This document shows positions 23,242 to 32,489 of a DNA stretch of 64,000 bases, in pieces (position 1 is the first letter of the stretch; the number at the start of each line of letters is the position of its first letter). The notes under the pieces are model-generated. The model did no database searches. It worked only from the letters and a program-made list of their open reading frames with translations, and had not been told where the DNA came from. Source of the stretch: Mycolicibacter terrae (GTDB taxonomy: Bacteria > Actinomycetota > Actinomycetes > Mycobacteriales > Mycobacteriaceae). The stretch spans positions 2,666,001-2,730,000 of the forward strand of contig NZ_AP022564.1 of the NCBI RefSeq assembly GCF_010727125.1, in the 5' to 3' direction. The position numbers were made by a program, and so were the translations under genes.

Positions 23242-24290
23242 CGGCGAGACCTGCCGCCCGACGCGCGCCTGGCCGCCCGGTTCATCGTCAGGCCGGGCTC
23301 GTTGCGCTCGGCCTCGTGGCGGGAGTAGGCGTCGACGATGTCGGAAACCAGCCGGTGCCGAACGACATCGACGCTGCTCAGTTCGGCGACACAGATGTCC
23401 TCGATGTCGTCGAGGATGTCCACGGCCGCCCGCAGACCCGACCTCGCGCCGCCGGGTAGATCGATCTGGGTGACGTCGCCGGTGACCACCATCTTGGAGC
23501 CGAATCCCAACCGGGTCAGGAACATCTTCATCTGTTCGGCGGTGGTGTTCTGCGCCTCGTCGAGGATGATGAACGCGCTGTTGAGGCTCCGGCCCCGCAT
23601 GTAGGCCAGCGGCGCCACCTCGATCACCCCAGAGTTCATCAGCTTGGGAATCAGCTCCGGATCCATCATGTCGTAGAGCGCGTCGTAAAGCGGGCGCAGA
23701 TACGGGTCGATCTTCTCGCTCAGCGTTCCGGGCAGAAAACCAAGGCTCTCACCGGCTTCCACCGCCGGCCGGGTCAAGATGATGCGCGTCACCTGCTTGG
23801 TCTGCAGCGCGCTGACCGCTTTGGCCATCGCCAGGTAGGTCTTCCCGGTGCCGGCCGGGCCGATACCGAACACGATGGTGTTGGCGTCGATGGCGTCGAC
23901 GTAGCGCTTCTGGTTGAGCGTCTTGGGCCGGATCGTCTTGCCGCGCCGGGACAAGATGTCCAGGGTCAGCACCTCGGCCGGTGACGCGCTGCCGGCGCCC
24001 ACCAGCATTCCGACACTGTGCCGCACCGTTTCGGGGGTCAGGGACTGACCGCCCGCCACGATCGCCACCAGCTCGGAGATCACCCGCTCGGCCAGGGCGA
24101 CGTCGGCCGGCGAACCGGAGATGGTGACCGCGTTACCGCGTACATGCAGATCGGCTGCCACCACACGTTCCAGTGCACGCAGGTTCTCATCGGCGGAGCC
24201 CAGCAGACCCACGACCAGGTCGGGTGGAATGTCGACGCTGCTACGAACCTGGGGGGCTGATTCGGCAGCGGGGGTATCGCGGGGCGTCAC
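23238..24290 (-). CDS. phoH: PhoH-like ATPase
   Basis: 350-aa PhoH-family P-loop ATPase, first gene of the phoH-ybeY-CBS-era set. The Walker A motif is GPAGTGKT (residues 144-151) and Walker B is [10 protein letters not shown]; a sensor region [14 protein letters not shown] follows. The N-terminal about 120 residues include a small KH-like or R3H-like domain ([15 protein letters not shown]). PhoH proteins are coupled to RNA metabolism, and the invariable link with ybeY supports that. Corresponds to phoH1 (Rv2368c, about 352 aa). It is divergent from the toxin-antitoxin operon across a 133-bp gap. Confidence 0.93.
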   Translation of the reverse strand: MTPRDTPAAESAPQVRSSVDIPPDLVVGLLGSADENLRALERVVAADLHVRGNAVTISGSPADVALAERVISELVAIVAGGQSLTPETVRHSVGMLVGAGSASPAEVLTLDILSRRGKTIRPKTLNQKRYVDAIDANTIVFGIGPAGTGKTYLAMAKAVSALQTKQVTRIILTRPAVEAGESLGFLPGTLSEKIDPYLRPLYDALYDMMDPELIPKLMNSGVIEVAPLAYMRGRSLNSAFIILDEAQNTTAEQMKMFLTRLGFGSKMVVTGDVTQIDLPGGARSGLRAAVDILDDIEDICVAELSSVDVVRHRLVSDIVDAYSRHEAERNEPGLTMNRAARRASGGRSRR

Positions 24291-24397
24291 GGGGTTTCCG
24301 ATACCTGCTTTCCTGGGGGTTCACACGGCGATAAGTCGGACGTCTCAGTCTACCGTCGGTTCCCAGCAGTGCGCCCCGCCTCGTAAGTGCCAAAAGC

Positions 24398-24417
24398 AGT
24401 ACTGAAAACGGTACTAT
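24398..24417 (+). promoter_or_regulatory. Leaderless promoter with overlapping operator of the toxin-antitoxin operon
   Basis: TACTAT (24412-24417) is a TANNNT -10 element and is followed by 6 nt and then the GTG start at 24424, so transcription would start at or next to the start codon. An inverted repeat AGTAC (24398-24402) / GTACT (24411-24415) overlaps the -10, a natural place for autorepression by the RHH antitoxin. No convincing -35 was seen. Confidence 0.5.
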
Positions 24418-24423
24418 GATCTG

Positions 24424-24621
24424 GTGCCGTCGCTGAACATCACCTTCACCGAGGAGGAACTGGCCGCCGTCCGCGCCGCGGCCGGGGAACAGAACCTCTC
24501 GCTGCGGGTATTCGCGCACCGGGCGGTCGTCACCGCCGCCAGCGACCACCGGCGCCGCGTCGCCGAAGCGGCAGCGCTGGTCGCACAACGCTCCGCCGAG
24601 TTGAATCGCCGCCTGGCTTGA
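24424..24621 (+). CDS. Ribbon-helix-helix antitoxin (65 aa)
   Basis: Tiny DNA-binding antitoxin. The N-terminal beta strand ([11 protein letters not shown]) and two helices ([10 protein letters not shown] and [15 protein letters not shown]) fit the MetJ/Arc/CopG ribbon-helix-helix fold; the charged C-terminal helix ([19 protein letters not shown]) would wrap the toxin. The GTG start has no ribosome site upstream, in line with a leaderless transcript. The stop codon overlaps the TTG start of the toxin as TTGA. Function as antitoxin and autorepressor is inferred from size, fold and the Doc-like partner. Confidence 0.75.
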   Translation: MPSLNITFTEEELAAVRAAAGEQNLSLRVFAHRAVVTAASDHRRRVAEAAALVAQRSAELNRRLA

Positions 24622-25001
24622 CCGAATTTCTCGACCGCGATGACCTGCTCGTCGCCGGGGCGTTCGCCGTGAGCCACGCCTGCGAAGTCGGGGACTACGG
24701 GTTGCTCGACGCCGCAGTCGCCCGGCCTCAAGCCACGGTCTTCGGTGTGGACGCCTATCCCGATCTGTACGCGAAGGCGGCGGCGTTGCTGCAATCACTG
24801 GCCCGCAACCATGCCCTGGTGGACGGCAACATGCGCACCGCCTGGGCGTCGGCATGGACGTTTCTGTACCTCAACGCCTGTGAGCTCTCCCCGGACTTCG
24901 ACGTCGATGCGGCCGAGGTGTTCATGAACGACGTGGCACAGCGCGGAGAGCTGCCGGTCGAGGACATCGCCGCCACGCTGGCATCATTCGCCGTTACGTG
25001 A
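24618..25001 (+). CDS. Doc-like (Fic fold) toxin
   Basis: 127-aa death-on-curing family protein. The Fic/Doc signature region reads HALVDGNMR (residues 65-73), where Doc of phage P1 has HxFxDxNKR; His65, Asp69, Asn71 and Arg73 are kept but the Doc-typical Lys is Met. It is followed by the expected helix [13 protein letters not shown]. Doc phosphorylates and inactivates elongation factor Tu; whether this variant does is unknown. The start is TTG at 24618 within the antitoxin stop, and the order antitoxin-toxin is standard. The segment [24 protein letters not shown] matches the helix before the Doc motif. Confidence 0.82.
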   Translation: MTEFLDRDDLLVAGAFAVSHACEVGDYGLLDAAVARPQATVFGVDAYPDLYAKAAALLQSLARNHALVDGNMRTAWASAWTFLYLNACELSPDFDVDAAEVFMNDVAQRGELPVEDIAATLASFAVT

Positions 25002-25048
25002 GCGGTTCGTTCAAGACGGGATGGCACCGGGCGGGCGACACTGCGGGT

Positions 25049-25696
25049 ATGAGTGAGGACGCCTTCACCCCCGCCCTGGGACGGCTGGCGCCGGCCCGAT
25101 TCTTCGACTATGTGGTGGCGCTGACACGCGAGCGGCTGTGGCGGGGACTGACCGTCAAGCATCTGGCACCGCAGCCGGGCGATGCCATCCTCGACGTGGG
25201 CTGCGGTACCGGATCGCTGGCACTGCTGGCCGCCCGGGCACAGCCGCAGGCAACGGTCGTGGGCCTGGATCCCGATCCCGAGGTGTTGGCGGTGGCGCGC
25301 GACAAGGACACCCAGGGCCGGGTTCGCTGGCTGACCGGGATGGGCGACGCCCTGGTGGACGCGGTGGGGGCGGAGTCGATGGACGCCGTGATGTCCAGCC
25401 TGGTGTTGCACCAGTGCCCGGTTCCGGTCAAGCGCGCCGTACTGGCGTCGATGTTCGCGGTGTTGCGGCCCGGTGGCCGGCTGGTGATCGCCGATTACGG
25501 ATTACAGCGGACGCGGCTGATGCGCACGGCGTTTCGGATCGTGCAGATCGCCGACGGCAAGACCGACACCCAACCCAACGCCGATGGTGTTCTGCCGGAA
25601 CTGATTTCGAACGCCGGCTTCGCCGACGTGCGAGAAGCCGAGGTGGTGCCCACCATCACCGGGTCGATCTCGATCTATGTCACCGGCAAGCGCTGA
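25049..25696 (+). CDS. SAM-dependent methyltransferase (215 aa)
   Basis: A small class I methyltransferase. Motif I is ILDVGCGTGSLALL, the acidic residue of motif II is in VVGLDPDPEV, and the post-motifs are SSLVLHQCP and LRPGGRLVIADYG, as in UbiE/COQ5-like or phospholipid N-methyltransferase-like enzymes. The ATG at 25049 (MSEDAF) is preferred because the few in-frame codons before it are poorly conserved in type. Substrate unknown. The 3' end overlaps the convergent AraC-type gene by 22 bp. Confidence 0.85.
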   Translation: MSEDAFTPALGRLAPARFFDYVVALTRERLWRGLTVKHLAPQPGDAILDVGCGTGSLALLAARAQPQATVVGLDPDPEVLAVARDKDTQGRVRWLTGMGDALVDAVGAESMDAVMSSLVLHQCPVPVKRAVLASMFAVLRPGGRLVIADYGLQRTRLMRTAFRIVQIADGKTDTQPNADGVLPELISNAGFADVREAEVVPTITGSISIYVTGKR

Positions 25697-26376
25697 ACAC
25701 CCAGGGCGTGCAGCACCACCGCCGGGGTCAGACCCATCATCTCCCGCATCTGGCGGGTGAAGTGAGCCTGGTCGCAGAACCCCGCGATGACCGCGGCCTG
25801 CGCCGGCGGCGCGCCGGACTGCAACGCCTCGACGGCCCGGCGCAACCGTGACCAGACCCGCCAGCGGCTCAGCGGCATCCCCAGTTCCTGACGGGCCAGC
25901 GCCCGCAGGCGCTGCGGTGAAACACCCACCGCGGCAGCCAGATCCGGCATCGAAATGTTGCTGTCGGCCAGCATGGCCAGGGCCGCCACCAGCCGCGCGT
26001 CGACTTCTCGCGACGGTCGGCGACACTCGCCCGCGACATCGTGTTCGCTCAGCTCACCCAACTCGGGGGCGGGGGTGATCCCGGCGCGGTAGCGCCGGCG
26101 CAACCGGTCGGCGAACAGGCAGTGCGGCTCGATGAAGTAGGTGACCAGGTCCGGCGTGGCCAGGATGCGGTGCGGCGCCATCGGTGACACGACCAGCGCG
26201 GCAGCTTGGTGGCGGGTTCCGGAGACGTCCACCATCGCGAGTTCGCCACGCCCGGCGACCACGATCTGGAAGGCGCCGTGGCGGTGGATCGGGCCGCCGT
26301 CGCCCACCGGGCCGCGATACACCGCGTAGCCGTCGTCGATGACCAGCGACGACGCCGGATCCCGCCGGTGCACCAC
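25675..26376 (-). CDS. AraC-family transcriptional regulator
   Basis: About 233 aa. The N-terminal half is a cupin-like sensor (GPIHRHGAFQIVVAGRGEL); the C-terminal half holds two helix-turn-helix motifs of the AraC type, the first in SMPDLAAAVGVSPQRLRALARQELG and the second in AVIAGFCDQAHFTRQMREMMGLTP. The frame stays open far upstream inside rsmE, so the start is uncertain; GTG at 26376, 5 bp after the rsmE stop, is the most economical choice. Possibly an operon partner of rsmE. Ligand unknown; the overlapping convergent methyltransferase gene is a plausible local target. Confidence 0.8.
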   Translation of the reverse strand: MVHRRDPASSLVIDDGYAVYRGPVGDGGPIHRHGAFQIVVAGRGELAMVDVSGTRHQAAALVVSPMAPHRILATPDLVTYFIEPHCLFADRLRRRYRAGITPAPELGELSEHDVAGECRRPSREVDARLVAALAMLADSNISMPDLAAAVGVSPQRLRALARQELGMPLSRWRVWSRLRRAVEALQSGAPPAQAAVIAGFCDQAHFTRQMREMMGLTPAVVLHALGVQRLPVT

Positions 26377-26381
26377 CGGCC

Positions 26382-27125
26382 TCAACCCCAGCGCGGGGTC
26401 AGCACCCCCAGCGCGCCCAGCGCGACCGCGGCCGCGGTCGAGGTGCGCAGCACGGTGGGTCCCAGCCGAGCCATGACGGCCCCGGCGCCGGTCAGCGCCG
26501 TCAGCTCCGCGTCGGTGATACCGCCCTCCGGGCCGACCACCACGGCCAATGCCGGCGCTGCGGACACGGTCGCGCCCGGCAGCCCGGCAGCGGCCGCATC
26601 GTGCAGCACCAGCACCGTCGTACCGGCGGCGACCTGCTCTGCTACCCAGGACACCAGCTCGGCAGTGCCGAGCACCCCGTCCACCGGCGGCACCCGAGCG
26701 CGACGGGATTGTCCGGCCGCCGCCCGGGCCACCGACCGCCACCGCCGCAGACCCTTCTCGGCCCGCGGGCCGTCCCAGCGGGCCACGCAGCGGTCGGCCT
26801 GCCAGGCCAGGAACGCGTCGGCGCCGGCCTCGGTGGCCAGCTCGACCGCCAGCTCGGAGCGGTCGGCTTTGGGCAGGGCCTGCACCACGGTCACCGGCGG
26901 CACGGGCGCCTCGACCGTCCGGCGCTGCAGCACCCGGGCCCGCAAACCGCCCCGGTCGGCCGTCTCGACCCGACATTCGGCCAGCACGCCGGCGCCGTCA
27001 CCCAGCGTCAGTTCCTCCCCGGGCCGGATGCGGCGCACCGTCGCGGCGTGGAAGCCGGCGTCGCCTCCGACGTCGGCCAGCGCACCCACTTCGGGCAGCG
27101 TCTCGACGTAGAACAGGCCGGCCAA
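26382..27125 (-). CDS. rsmE: 16S rRNA m3U1498 methyltransferase RsmE
   Basis: 247-aa SPOUT-class methyltransferase that methylates N3 of U1498 in 16S rRNA. The N-terminal PUA-like domain ([16 protein letters not shown]) is followed by the knotted SAM-binding C-terminal domain with [16 protein letters not shown] and [18 protein letters not shown]. It sits 3 bp behind dnaJ2, as Rv2372c does in M. tuberculosis, so it belongs to the hrcA-dnaJ2-rsmE operon. The PE_PGRS40 gene found nearby in M. tuberculosis is not present here. Confidence 0.94.
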   Translation of the reverse strand: MAGLFYVETLPEVGALADVGGDAGFHAATVRRIRPGEELTLGDGAGVLAECRVETADRGGLRARVLQRRTVEAPVPPVTVVQALPKADRSELAVELATEAGADAFLAWQADRCVARWDGPRAEKGLRRWRSVARAAAGQSRRARVPPVDGVLGTAELVSWVAEQVAAGTTVLVLHDAAAAGLPGATVSAAPALAVVVGPEGGITDAELTALTGAGAVMARLGPTVLRTSTAAAVALGALGVLTPRWG

Positions 27126-27128
27126 GTC

Positions 27129-28280
27129 TCAGCGGCCGCTGAACGTTTCGCGCAGCCGGCTGAACAGCCCGCCGCCGTGCGGGGCGTGTGCCGAGCGGAC
27201 CTCGGCGGTCTCGCGTTCCCGGTGCTGCTTGAAGGTGCGCAGCAGTTCGATGTCGTGGTTGTCCAGACGCTCGGGCACCACCACCTCGATGTGGGCGTGC
27301 AGGTCACCGCGCGCACCGGACCGCAGTTGCGGCATGCCGTGGCCGCGCAGCGCGATGGTCGCCCCGGGCTGGGTTCCGGGCGGGATGGTGATGTCGGTGG
27401 GGCCGTCGAGGATCGCGTCGACGGCCACCGTGGTGCCCAGCGCCGCGTCGACCATCGGCACCGAGATATGGCAGTGCAGGTCGTCGCCGTCGCGGGCGAA
27501 GATCTCGTGGAGCTGCTCGTGCACCTCGACATAGAGGTCACCGGCCGGACCACCACCGGACCCGACCTCGCCCTGAGCGGCCAGCCGGACCCGCATCCCG
27601 TCACCGACACCGGCGGGGATCTTCACGCTGATATCGCGGCGGGCCCGCACCCGGCCGTCGCCGCCGCACTGGTGACACGGATCCGGGATCACCTCACCGA
27701 CCCCGCGGCAGGTCGGACACGGCCGCGACGTCATCACCTGACCGAGCAGCGACCGCTGCACGGTCTGCACCTCACCGCGGCCGTGGCAGGTGTCGCAGGC
27801 CATCGGTCGGGAATCGCCGTGGGTGCCGCGCCCCTGGCAGCGATCACAGAGCACCGCGGTGTCGACGGTGACCTGTTTGGTCACACCGGTCGCGCATTCG
27901 TTGAGGTCCAGGCGCATCCGCAGCAGCGAGTCCGACCCCGGCCGGACCCGTCCGATCGGTCCGCGGGAGGCCGCGCCGCCGCCGAAGAAGGCCTCGAAGA
28001 CGTCCCCGAGGCCGCCGAATCCCGAGCCGCCTCCGAATCCGCCGAACCCGTTGCCGCCGCCGTTCTCCAGCGGGTCACCGCCGAGGTCGACGATGCGACG
28101 CTTCTCCGGATCGGACAGCACCTCGTAGGCGGCGCTGATCTCCTTGAACTTGGCCTGCGCCGCCTCGTCGGGGTTGACATCGGGATGGTATTTGCGAGCC
28201 AGCTTGCGGTATGCGCGCTTGAGCTCCGTGTCGCTGACGCCCTTATCGACGCCCAGCAGTCCGTAATAATCGCGTGCCAC
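27129..28280 (-). CDS. dnaJ2: Chaperone DnaJ2
   Basis: 383-aa type I J-protein. The J domain (residues 1-70) has the HPD motif in RKYHPDVN; a Gly-rich linker [14 protein letters not shown] follows; the zinc domain has four complete CxxCxGxG repeats ([32 protein letters not shown]); then the client-binding C-terminal domains. It stimulates DnaK ATPase and holds unfolded clients. It follows hrcA by 33 bp, corresponding to Rv2373c (about 382 aa). Heat control by the upstream repressor gene hrcA is plausible, but no CIRCE operator is visible here. Confidence 0.95.
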   Translation of the reverse strand: MARDYYGLLGVDKGVSDTELKRAYRKLARKYHPDVNPDEAAQAKFKEISAAYEVLSDPEKRRIVDLGGDPLENGGGNGFGGFGGGSGFGGLGDVFEAFFGGGAASRGPIGRVRPGSDSLLRMRLDLNECATGVTKQVTVDTAVLCDRCQGRGTHGDSRPMACDTCHGRGEVQTVQRSLLGQVMTSRPCPTCRGVGEVIPDPCHQCGGDGRVRARRDISVKIPAGVGDGMRVRLAAQGEVGSGGGPAGDLYVEVHEQLHEIFARDGDDLHCHISVPMVDAALGTTVAVDAILDGPTDITIPPGTQPGATIALRGHGMPQLRSGARGDLHAHIEVVVPERLDNHDIELLRTFKQHRERETAEVRSAHAPHGGGLFSRLRETFSGR

Positions 28281-28313
28281 GCCTGACCTTTCCCAACTTC
28301 TTCCGGCCGGAGA

Positions 28314-29357
28314 TTATCGGGCCCCGAGCACTTCACCGATGTACATTGCAACCGCAGCGACACTGGCGATAGTTCCCGGATAGTCCATCCGGGTGGGGCC
28401 CAGCACCCCCATCCCCCCGTAGACGGTGCCCTGCGAACCGTATGCGGTGGACACCACCGAGGCGCCGGCCATCTCCTGCGCCTCGGTCTCGTGACCGATG
28501 CGCACCGTGACTTTACCGGCTTCCTGCTGCACTGCCAGTAGCCGCAGCACCACGACCTGCTCTTCGAGCACTTCCAGGACCGAACGCAGCGAATCGCCGA
28601 AGTCGGCGGCGTTGCGGGTCAGGTTGGCGGTGCCGCCCAGCAGCAGGCGCTCCTCGCGGTGCTCGACCAGCGATTCCAGCAGCACCGTCGCCGACCGCCC
28701 GAGCGCGTTGGCCAGGCCGGGGGAAAGCCCGCTGCGCCCGTCCAGGTGCCCGGCGAGCTCGGCGACGGCGGTGGAGGCCGCCGAGATCCGCTTGCCCTCC
28801 AGGGCGGCGCCGAGCAGCTCACGCAGCTGGCTGAGCTGGTGGTCGTCGATGGTGTCCCCGAGTTCGACGATGCGCTGGTCGACCCGGCCGGAGTCGGTGA
28901 TGACGACCAGCAGCAGCCGCGCCGGGGTGAGCGCGATCACCTCGAGGTGACGCACCGTCGACACCGACAGGGTCGGGTACTGCACGACGGCCACCTGGCG
29001 GGTCAGCTGGGCCAGGGTGCGAACCGCGCGGCGCAGCACGTCGTCGAGGTCGACACCGGAGTCCAGAAACGACAGGATCGCCCGGCGCTCCGCGGCCGAC
29101 AGCGGTTTGACCTCGTCGATGCGGTCGACGAATTCCCGGTAGCCCTTCTCGGTGGGCACCCGCCCCGAACTGGTGTGCGGCTGGGCGATGTAGCCCTCGG
29201 CCTCCAGCACCGCCATGTCGTTGCGCACGGTGGCCGAGGACACCCCGAGGTTGTGCCGCTCGACCAGGGCTTTGGACCCGATCGGTTCCTTGGTCGCGAC
29301 GAAGTCCGCGACGATGGCGCGCAGCACCTCGAAGCGTCGATCATCAGCCACACTCAT
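28314..29357 (-). CDS. hrcA: Heat-inducible transcription repressor HrcA
   Basis: 347-aa HrcA, the repressor that binds CIRCE elements upstream of groEL/groES genes. The N-terminal winged helix ([23 protein letters not shown] and [19 protein letters not shown]) and the C-terminal signature [21 protein letters not shown] are intact. The start at 29357 gives [11 protein letters not shown], equivalent to the M. tuberculosis protein; a frame extension to 29411 would run into a palindromic element. It heads the hrcA-dnaJ2-rsmE operon and is divergent from the PLP enzyme gene. Confidence 0.95.
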   Translation of the reverse strand: MSVADDRRFEVLRAIVADFVATKEPIGSKALVERHNLGVSSATVRNDMAVLEAEGYIAQPHTSSGRVPTEKGYREFVDRIDEVKPLSAAERRAILSFLDSGVDLDDVLRRAVRTLAQLTRQVAVVQYPTLSVSTVRHLEVIALTPARLLLVVITDSGRVDQRIVELGDTIDDHQLSQLRELLGAALEGKRISAASTAVAELAGHLDGRSGLSPGLANALGRSATVLLESLVEHREERLLLGGTANLTRNAADFGDSLRSVLEVLEEQVVVLRLLAVQQEAGKVTVRIGHETEAQEMAGASVVSTAYGSQGTVYGGMGVLGPTRMDYPGTIASVAAVAMYIGEVLGAR

Positions 29358-29390
29358 AGGCACTAGATTACGTTCTGGGTTATCTCCTGG

Positions 29391-29454
29391 CGCGAACGTG
29401 CGTGTTTGCACACTGACACGCCGTGATTTCTGTACATCTCCGCACGCTGGCGCG
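29391..29454. repeat. Palindromic intergenic element, copy 2 (hrcA/PLP gene gap)
   Basis: An imperfect inverted repeat: GCGCGAACGTGCG (29391-29403) pairs with CGCACGCTGGCGC (29442-29454) at 11 of 13 positions, with a 38-nt loop. Arm sequence (CGAACGTGC) and dimensions resemble the elements at 21322 and 50613. It lies between divergent genes, so it could also be a regulatory site. Confidence 0.5.
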
Positions 29455-29469
29455 GAAGAGAGGACTGGG

Positions 29470-30879
29470 ATGTCCGACTTTCCCTACACCGACCGGTTCA
29501 CCGTCAATCGCGTGCTACCGGAGCGGGGCCGGCCACGTGAGGAGGTGCTCACCGAGCTGCGGGAGATGGCGCAGGCCGAAGATCTCACTTGGGAGACCGG
29601 CAGGGTGTCCGGGACCATGTACTGCGGCGACCACGAGCACTACCGCTTCCTGGACGAGGCGTTCGGGCTGTTCGCCCACGTCAATGTGTTGCAGCGCGAC
29701 ATCTGCCCGTCGGCGACCAAGTTCGAGGGCGAGATCATCGCGATGGCCCTGGACCTGATGCACGCCGACGCCATCACCGACGGCGAGCCGGCCGGGTTGG
29801 TCACCACCGGCGGCACCGGCAGCATCATCCACGCCCTGCTGGCCTACCGCGAGCACGCCGCCAAGCACCGCGGCCTTCCCCGGGGCGGAGCCCGCCCGAA
29901 CTTCATCAAGCCCGAGACCGGCCACCCGGCGTTCGACAAGGGTTGTCACCTGTTCGGCATCGAAATCCGCCGGGCGCCGATCGACCCGCAGACCACCGGA
30001 GTCGACGTCGACTGGGTGGCCGACAACATCGACGAGAACACCATCGCGATCATGGGGTCGGCCTGTAACTACGGCTACGGCACGGTCGACCCGATCCCGC
30101 AGCTGGGAGAGCTGGCCTCCGAGCGCGGCGTTGGTCTGCACGTCGACGGCTGCCTGGGCGGGTTCGTGCTGCCCTTCGCCCACGAACTGGGTTATGACGT
30201 CCCGTTGTTCGACTTCCGGGTTCCCGGTGTCACCAGCATCTCCGCGGACAACCACAAGTACGGCTACGCGTTGAAGGGCGCCTCCACCCTGCTGTTCCGC
30301 GACAAGGCCTACCGCAACGCGCAGTACTTCTTCCTGCCGGACTGGAGCGGCGGGAAGTACATGTCGCCGGGCATCGAAGGGTCCCGCTCGGGTGGGCTGA
30401 TCGCCGCCGCGTGGGCCTCGATGGTGCAGCTGGGCCGCGAGGGATATCGCAACTACGCCAAGCAGATCCTTGAGACCGCGTCGGTGATGAAGGACGCGGT
30501 GCGCAGCCATCCGGAGCTGACGATTTTGGGTTCGCCGACGTTCTGCTTCAGCTTCCGCTCCGACGAATTCGACATCTACCACGTCGCCGACGCCATGAAG
30601 CCCAAGGGCTGGCGGTTCAACGGCCAGCAGTACCCCAACGCCATCCACATGGCCGTCACCCGGCCGCAGACGCAGCCCGGCGTGGCCGAAGCCTTCGCCA
30701 CCGACCTCGACGACGCCGTGGAGTACGCCAAGAAGAAGACCGCCGCCGGCGAGGCGCCGATCAGCGCCGCGGTCTATGGCGGCGTGCCGGGCGGGATGAC
30801 CGATGAGGCAGCCCACTTCATCGAGGGGTTCATGGAGCAGATACTCGACACCCAGCAGTCGCTGCCCCCCGGTTCGTGA
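29470..30879 (+). CDS. PLP-dependent group II decarboxylase / sphingosine-1-phosphate lyase-like aldolase
   Basis: 469-aa fold-type I PLP enzyme. The PLP lysine is in [13 protein letters not shown] (about Lys263); VDGCLGGF carries the Asp that binds the pyridine nitrogen; TTGGTGSI binds the phosphate. The N-terminal [11 protein letters not shown] and [10 protein letters not shown] segments resemble sphingosine-phosphate lyase-like members more than glutamate decarboxylase. The reaction is either decarboxylation of an amino acid or retro-aldol cleavage of a phosphorylated amino alcohol. The downstream FGGY kinase (53-bp gap, same strand) could supply a phosphorylated substrate, which favours the lyase option; this is inference. 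Confidence 0.85.
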   Translation: MSDFPYTDRFTVNRVLPERGRPREEVLTELREMAQAEDLTWETGRVSGTMYCGDHEHYRFLDEAFGLFAHVNVLQRDICPSATKFEGEIIAMALDLMHADAITDGEPAGLVTTGGTGSIIHALLAYREHAAKHRGLPRGGARPNFIKPETGHPAFDKGCHLFGIEIRRAPIDPQTTGVDVDWVADNIDENTIAIMGSACNYGYGTVDPIPQLGELASERGVGLHVDGCLGGFVLPFAHELGYDVPLFDFRVPGVTSISADNHKYGYALKGASTLLFRDKAYRNAQYFFLPDWSGGKYMSPGIEGSRSGGLIAAAWASMVQLGREGYRNYAKQILETASVMKDAVRSHPELTILGSPTFCFSFRSDEFDIYHVADAMKPKGWRFNGQQYPNAIHMAVTRPQTQPGVAEAFATDLDDAVEYAKKKTAAGEAPISAAVYGGVPGGMTDEAAHFIEGFMEQILDTQQSLPPGS

Positions 30880-30931
30880 CGCCGCGCCGACGACGATGCA
30901 GAGCGCCAGCGATGCCGAGGAGCGCTGCCGG

Positions 30932-32467
30932 ATGAACCCCGCGGATCGCGTCGTCCTGGCCGTCGACCTGGGCACCGGCGGCCCCAAGGTCGGGTTCGTG
31001 GCGCTGGACGGCACCGTGCTGTGGTCGGACCTCTTCGCGGTCCCGACCAACTACGGGCCGGGCGGGGCGGCGACCCAGGACGCCGGTCTGTGGTGGGCGA
31101 TCATCCGCGACGCCACGCGGCGTGGGCTCGCCGAAAGCGGGTTGCACGGCGATCAGGTGGCCGGGGTCGCCATCACCGGGCAGTGGGCCAGCACGGTCCC
31201 GGTCGGCGCCGACGGCCGTCCGGTGGGTCCGTGCGTGATGTGGATGGACACCCGCGGGGCCCCCTACAGCCGCACGACGTTCGGCGGGCGCCTGCAGGGC
31301 TACCGGCCGCGGGCACTGCTCAGTTGGCTGCGCCGAAACGGCGGCATCCCGACTCCGAGCGGCGACGACCCGGTCGGGCACATGCTGCATCTGCAACACG
31401 GCGACCCGGCGGGGTCCGGCGCGGCACGGTGGTTCCTGGAGCCGGTGGACTACCTGAGCATGTGTTTCACCGGCCGTGCCGCGGCGTCGCGGGCCTCGAT
31501 GATGGGCGCCTGGCTCACCGACAACCGCAACCTGGCCGTGCTCGACTACGACGACGTGCTGGTGCGACTTGCCGGCGTCGACAGGGCGAAACTGCCGCCG
31601 CTGGTGCCGACCGGTTCGATCATCTCCCCGGTGGCACCGGCGGTCGCCGCCGAACTCGGCATCTCGCCTGCGGCACAGGTGGTCACCGGCACCCCGGACC
31701 TGCACAGCGCGGCGGTGGGTTCCGGCGCGGTGCGGCAGGGCGAGCTGCACCTGACCATCAGCACCACGTCGTGGATCAGCTGCCCGGTGGCGGTCAAGAA
31801 GACCGATGCGTTCCACCAGCTCGCCACGGTGCCGGGCCTCGACCCGTCGAGCTACCTGCTGGTCAACAATCAGGACACCGCCGGCCGGGCGCTGCAATGG
31901 TTGCGCGACAACATCTTCGACGATCTGGACTACGACGCGCTGACCGCCCTGGCCGCCGGTGCGCCGGCCGGGTCGAACGGGATCATCTTCACCCCGTGGC
32001 TCAAAGGCGAACACTCCCCCATCGACGACCGCAATGCGCGCGGCGGCTTCCACAATCTGTCGCTGGACACCACTCGCGCCGATCTGGTGCGTGCGGTGCT
32101 CGAAGGGGTGGCCTACAACAGCCGCTGGCTGCTCGACTGTGTGAACCGGTTCACCGGCAATGACGGACCGATCCGGATCGTCGGCGGCGGGGCCCGCTCA
32201 GACCTGTGGTGCCAGATCATCGCCGACGTGTGCGGGCGCACCTGCGAACGGGTGGCCGACCCGCTCAACGCGCAGTTGCGCGGTGCGGCGTTGTTCGCCG
32301 GTATCGGGATGGGGGTATTGGAGCGCGATGAGCTGCGTGATCTGATCCCGCTCGACGGCGTCTTCGAGCCGATCGCGGCGAACCGCGCGGTCTATGACCG
32401 GCTCTTCGCCGAGTTCCCCGGGCTCTACAAGACGCAGAAGGGCATGTTCGCCCGACTGGCACGCTAG
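30932..32467 (+). CDS. FGGY-family carbohydrate kinase (xylulokinase-like)
   Basis: 511-aa sugar kinase of the ASKHA fold. Phosphate-1 motif is VLAVDLGTGGPKVGF at the N-terminus; GVAITGQWAS and PCVMWMDTRG line the substrate pocket; the C-terminal adenosine motif is VGGGARSDLWCQIIADV. FGGY members phosphorylate xylulose, ribulose, glycerol, erythritol and related polyols; the exact sugar is not evident. The ATG at 30932 is preferred because GAGGAG lies 9 nt upstream; another in-frame ATG is at 30896. Close coupling with the PLP lyase suggests a two-step pathway. Confidence 0.85.
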   Translation: MNPADRVVLAVDLGTGGPKVGFVALDGTVLWSDLFAVPTNYGPGGAATQDAGLWWAIIRDATRRGLAESGLHGDQVAGVAITGQWASTVPVGADGRPVGPCVMWMDTRGAPYSRTTFGGRLQGYRPRALLSWLRRNGGIPTPSGDDPVGHMLHLQHGDPAGSGAARWFLEPVDYLSMCFTGRAAASRASMMGAWLTDNRNLAVLDYDDVLVRLAGVDRAKLPPLVPTGSIISPVAPAVAAELGISPAAQVVTGTPDLHSAAVGSGAVRQGELHLTISTTSWISCPVAVKKTDAFHQLATVPGLDPSSYLLVNNQDTAGRALQWLRDNIFDDLDYDALTALAAGAPAGSNGIIFTPWLKGEHSPIDDRNARGGFHNLSLDTTRADLVRAVLEGVAYNSRWLLDCVNRFTGNDGPIRIVGGGARSDLWCQIIADVCGRTCERVADPLNAQLRGAALFAGIGMGVLERDELRDLIPLDGVFEPIAANRAVYDRLFAEFPGLYKTQKGMFARLAR

Positions 32468-32483
32468 CCCGCTGCTGCGCGGG
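32468..32483. terminator. Hairpin between convergent FGGY kinase and cfp2 genes
   Basis: CCCGC (32468-32472), a 6-nt loop and GCGGG (32479-32483) immediately follow the kinase stop codon and precede the cfp2 stop. It could serve as a bidirectional terminator; there is no T tract. Confidence 0.4.
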
Positions 32484-32489
32484 AAGGCC

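Noticed and set aside
26377..26976. Extension of the AraC-type regulator to 433 aa
   Set aside because: The added part lies antisense-free but wholly inside rsmE in another frame and is Arg/Gly-rich without domain features.
29340..29470. CIRCE operator upstream of hrcA
   Set aside because: No TTAGCACTC-N9-GAGTGCTAA-like sequence is present; the inverted repeat there belongs to a different pattern.
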